In this document: piece by piece, positions 22,160 to 23,230 of the stretch | Layout: each line of letters begins with the position of its first letter | Numbering within the stretch: position 1 is the stretch's first letter | From: Legionella genomosp. 1 | GTDB lineage: Bacteria > Pseudomonadota > Gammaproteobacteria > Legionellales > Legionellaceae | NCBI GenBank assembly: GCA_945865355.1 | Contig: CAMBDN010000010.1 | Location: forward strand, 1-23,230 | Reading direction: 5' to 3' | DNA length: 23,230 bases | The notes under the pieces: generated by a model | Databases searched by the model: none | What the model saw: the letters and a program-made list of their open reading frames with translations, nothing else | Told to the model about the DNA's origin: nothing | Made by a program: the position numbers and the translations under genes

Positions 22160-22765
22160 ATGAAATTATATTATACACCTAGTGCCTGCTCCTTAGTCCC
22201 TCGGATTATTATTAATGAGCTTGGCCTACAACCAGAATTTGTGTCAGTTAATTTAATGACCAAAGAAACACAGACTGGCAATGACTTTTTTAGCATCAAT
22301 CCCAAAGGTGCAGTCCCGACGTTAGAGTTAGATAATGGGGAAATTCTCACCGAAAATGCGGTTATTTTGCAATATCTTGCTGATTTCTCTAAGGCAACCC
22401 AACTACTGCCTCCAATATCTGATTTTAAACGATATCAAACGCTAGAATGGCTCAATTACATTGCAACTGAATTACACAAAGGTATCGGTGTTCTTTTTAA
22501 TCCATTAATCACTGAAGAAATGAAAGAAACAATATTTTTTCCGCAGATCAATAAGAAATTAACGTATGTAAACAACCACCTTCAAGACCGCACTTATTTA
22601 CTAGGAAAGGACTTCACCTTACCTGACGCTTATCTATTTGTAATGTTGCGCTGGGCCACTTATTTTAAATTGGATTTAAAATTGTGGACTCATCTAGATC
22701 GCTATTTTAAAACGCTACATGACCGTCCATCCATTCAATGTTCATTAGAACAAGAGCAAAAGTAA
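22160..22765 (+). CDS. gstA: Glutathione S-transferase, beta class (GstA)
   Basis: GST conjugates glutathione to electrophiles or acts as a thiol-disulfide exchange enzyme. The 201-residue product (same length as E. coli GstA, 201) aligns along its whole length. It opens MKLYYTPSACSL with the beta-class Cys10; the glutathione-site NPKGAVPTL follows with its cis-Pro, then LTENAVILQYLAD. The helical domain contains LEWLNYIATELHKG and FTLPDAYLFVMLRWA. AAAAGGG lies before the ATG. The GIY-YIG gene follows after 11 bp on the same strand. Confidence 0.95.
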   Translation: MKLYYTPSACSLVPRIIINELGLQPEFVSVNLMTKETQTGNDFFSINPKGAVPTLELDNGEILTENAVILQYLADFSKATQLLPPISDFKRYQTLEWLNYIATELHKGIGVLFNPLITEEMKETIFFPQINKKLTYVNNHLQDRTYLLGKDFTLPDAYLFVMLRWATYFKLDLKLWTHLDRYFKTLHDRPSIQCSLEQEQK

Positions 22766-22776
22766 GAGCAAGCCGT

Positions 22777-23118
22777 ATGGATAAGCAATGCTATTGGGTA
22801 TATATATTACATTGCGAAAATAACAGCTATTACACTGGATATACCAATGATCTTGCGAAGCGTTATAATGCGCATGTTAACGGCACTGCTAAATGCAAGT
22901 ATACCCGCAGCTTCAAACCATTGTGTATTGCCCAATGTTGGAAAATCAATGGTGATAAAATGTTAGCCATGAGAATAGAACGCCAAATCAAAAAATTATC
23001 ACGTACAGAAAAAGAAACAATCATTGCTCATCCATCAATGATCTCAGTTGAATATTGTGTTATAGCCAACGATGAAGTAGAGCGTGCCAAACTCCTAACG
23101 AGAAGCCGTGGTAAATAA
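22777..23118 (+). CDS. GIY-YIG nuclease-superfamily protein (UPF0213/YhbQ type)
   Basis: This 113-residue protein has a single GIY-YIG domain: WVYIL (residues 7-11) and YYTGYTNDLAKRYNAH (18-33) with the conserved Arg29, then KYTRSFKPL and a Glu in MRIERQIKKLSR. YhbQ-type proteins are small stand-alone domains with structure-specific DNA nuclease activity reported for some; the cellular role is unsettled. ATG 22777 is chosen because it precedes the domain by six residues; an upstream frame would overlap gstA by 28 bp. The ribosome binding site is weak (AAGAGCAAG). The C-terminus is somewhat longer than usual, with no extra motif. Confidence 0.85.
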   Translation: MDKQCYWVYILHCENNSYYTGYTNDLAKRYNAHVNGTAKCKYTRSFKPLCIAQCWKINGDKMLAMRIERQIKKLSRTEKETIIAHPSMISVEYCVIANDEVERAKLLTRSRGK

Positions 23119-23172
23119 AAGGGCAATCGGGCCAAATGGTTTGTTGGGCTCCAAATCCACAGACAGGATATT

Positions 23173-23230
23173 ATGAAAAAAATTAAACTTTCCTTACTCG
23201 TTTGCTTGTTTTCCTCGGCCGTGTGGACCA
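23173..23230 (+). CDS. 5' end of an exported protein, cut by the window edge
   Basis: ATG 23173 is preceded by AGGA at a good distance. The 19 codons available read MKKIKLSLLVCLFSSAVWT: two early lysines and a hydrophobic core, a standard Sec signal peptide start. The rest lies outside the window, so no function can be given. Confidence 0.6.
   Translation, partial: MKKIKLSLLVCLFSSAVWT

Noticed and set aside
1..23230. CRISPR array, prophage or defence system
   Set aside because: No regularly spaced direct repeats, no phage structural genes and no nuclease-effector cassette were seen; the only nuclease-like gene is a stand-alone GIY-YIG protein of a common family.

Overview
The window looks like a chromosomal segment of a Legionella-type gammaproteobacterium. 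The base composition is AT-rich. It encodes a eukaryote-like phosphatidylcholine synthase, a divergent CsrA paralogue beside rpsF (as in Legionella, where it is called CsrR), a very large NAD-dependent glutamate dehydrogenase and the ygfX/sdhE/ygfZ trio. These assignments come from reading the sequence and from knowledge of the families; no database search was run.

Layout. Positions 1-1420 are mobile-element debris: a 3'-truncated IS21-type istA, its Cys-rich companion ORF and an 81-bp MITE-like palindrome. Positions 1430-1900 hold one doubtful 56-codon ORF and two palindromic repeats. Positions 1902-3743 carry ygfX-sdhE (minus) divergent from ygfZ (plus), i.e. succinate dehydrogenase flavinylation and Fe-S/folate functions. 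Next come, on the minus strand, a cytochrome b561, the 1628-residue glutamate dehydrogenase and a Sad-type succinate-semialdehyde dehydrogenase; the last two feed glutamate/GABA carbon into the TCA cycle, fitting an amino-acid-eating organism. A plus-strand group follows: phosphatidylcholine synthase, a secreted Legionella-type protein and a thioredoxin-fold protein (11199-13062).

Positions 13258-15261 are the ribosomal operon rpsF-rpsR-DUF2232 membrane protein-rplI (minus). Divergent from it are the CsrA paralogue and a PAP2 membrane phosphatase, whose 3' end overlaps a convergent L,D-transpeptidase. Positions 17338-20671 form a two-gene beta-oxidation operon (thiolase then FadB/FadJ-type multifunctional protein). 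Two tRNAs (Ser-GCU, Arg-ACG) are followed by a decayed ISL3-type transposase fragment that truncates a PaaK/CapK-like ligase gene. The window ends with a beta-class GST, a GIY-YIG protein and the first 19 codons of an exported protein.

Most of the window is ordinary core genome. No clearly new multi-gene system is visible. The points most worth a second look are the CsrA paralogue lacking both N-terminal RNA-binding arginines, a dispersed hairpin-forming repeat (4411, 17250, 17301) placed at gene ends, and the IS-mediated gene truncation beside the tRNA pair.
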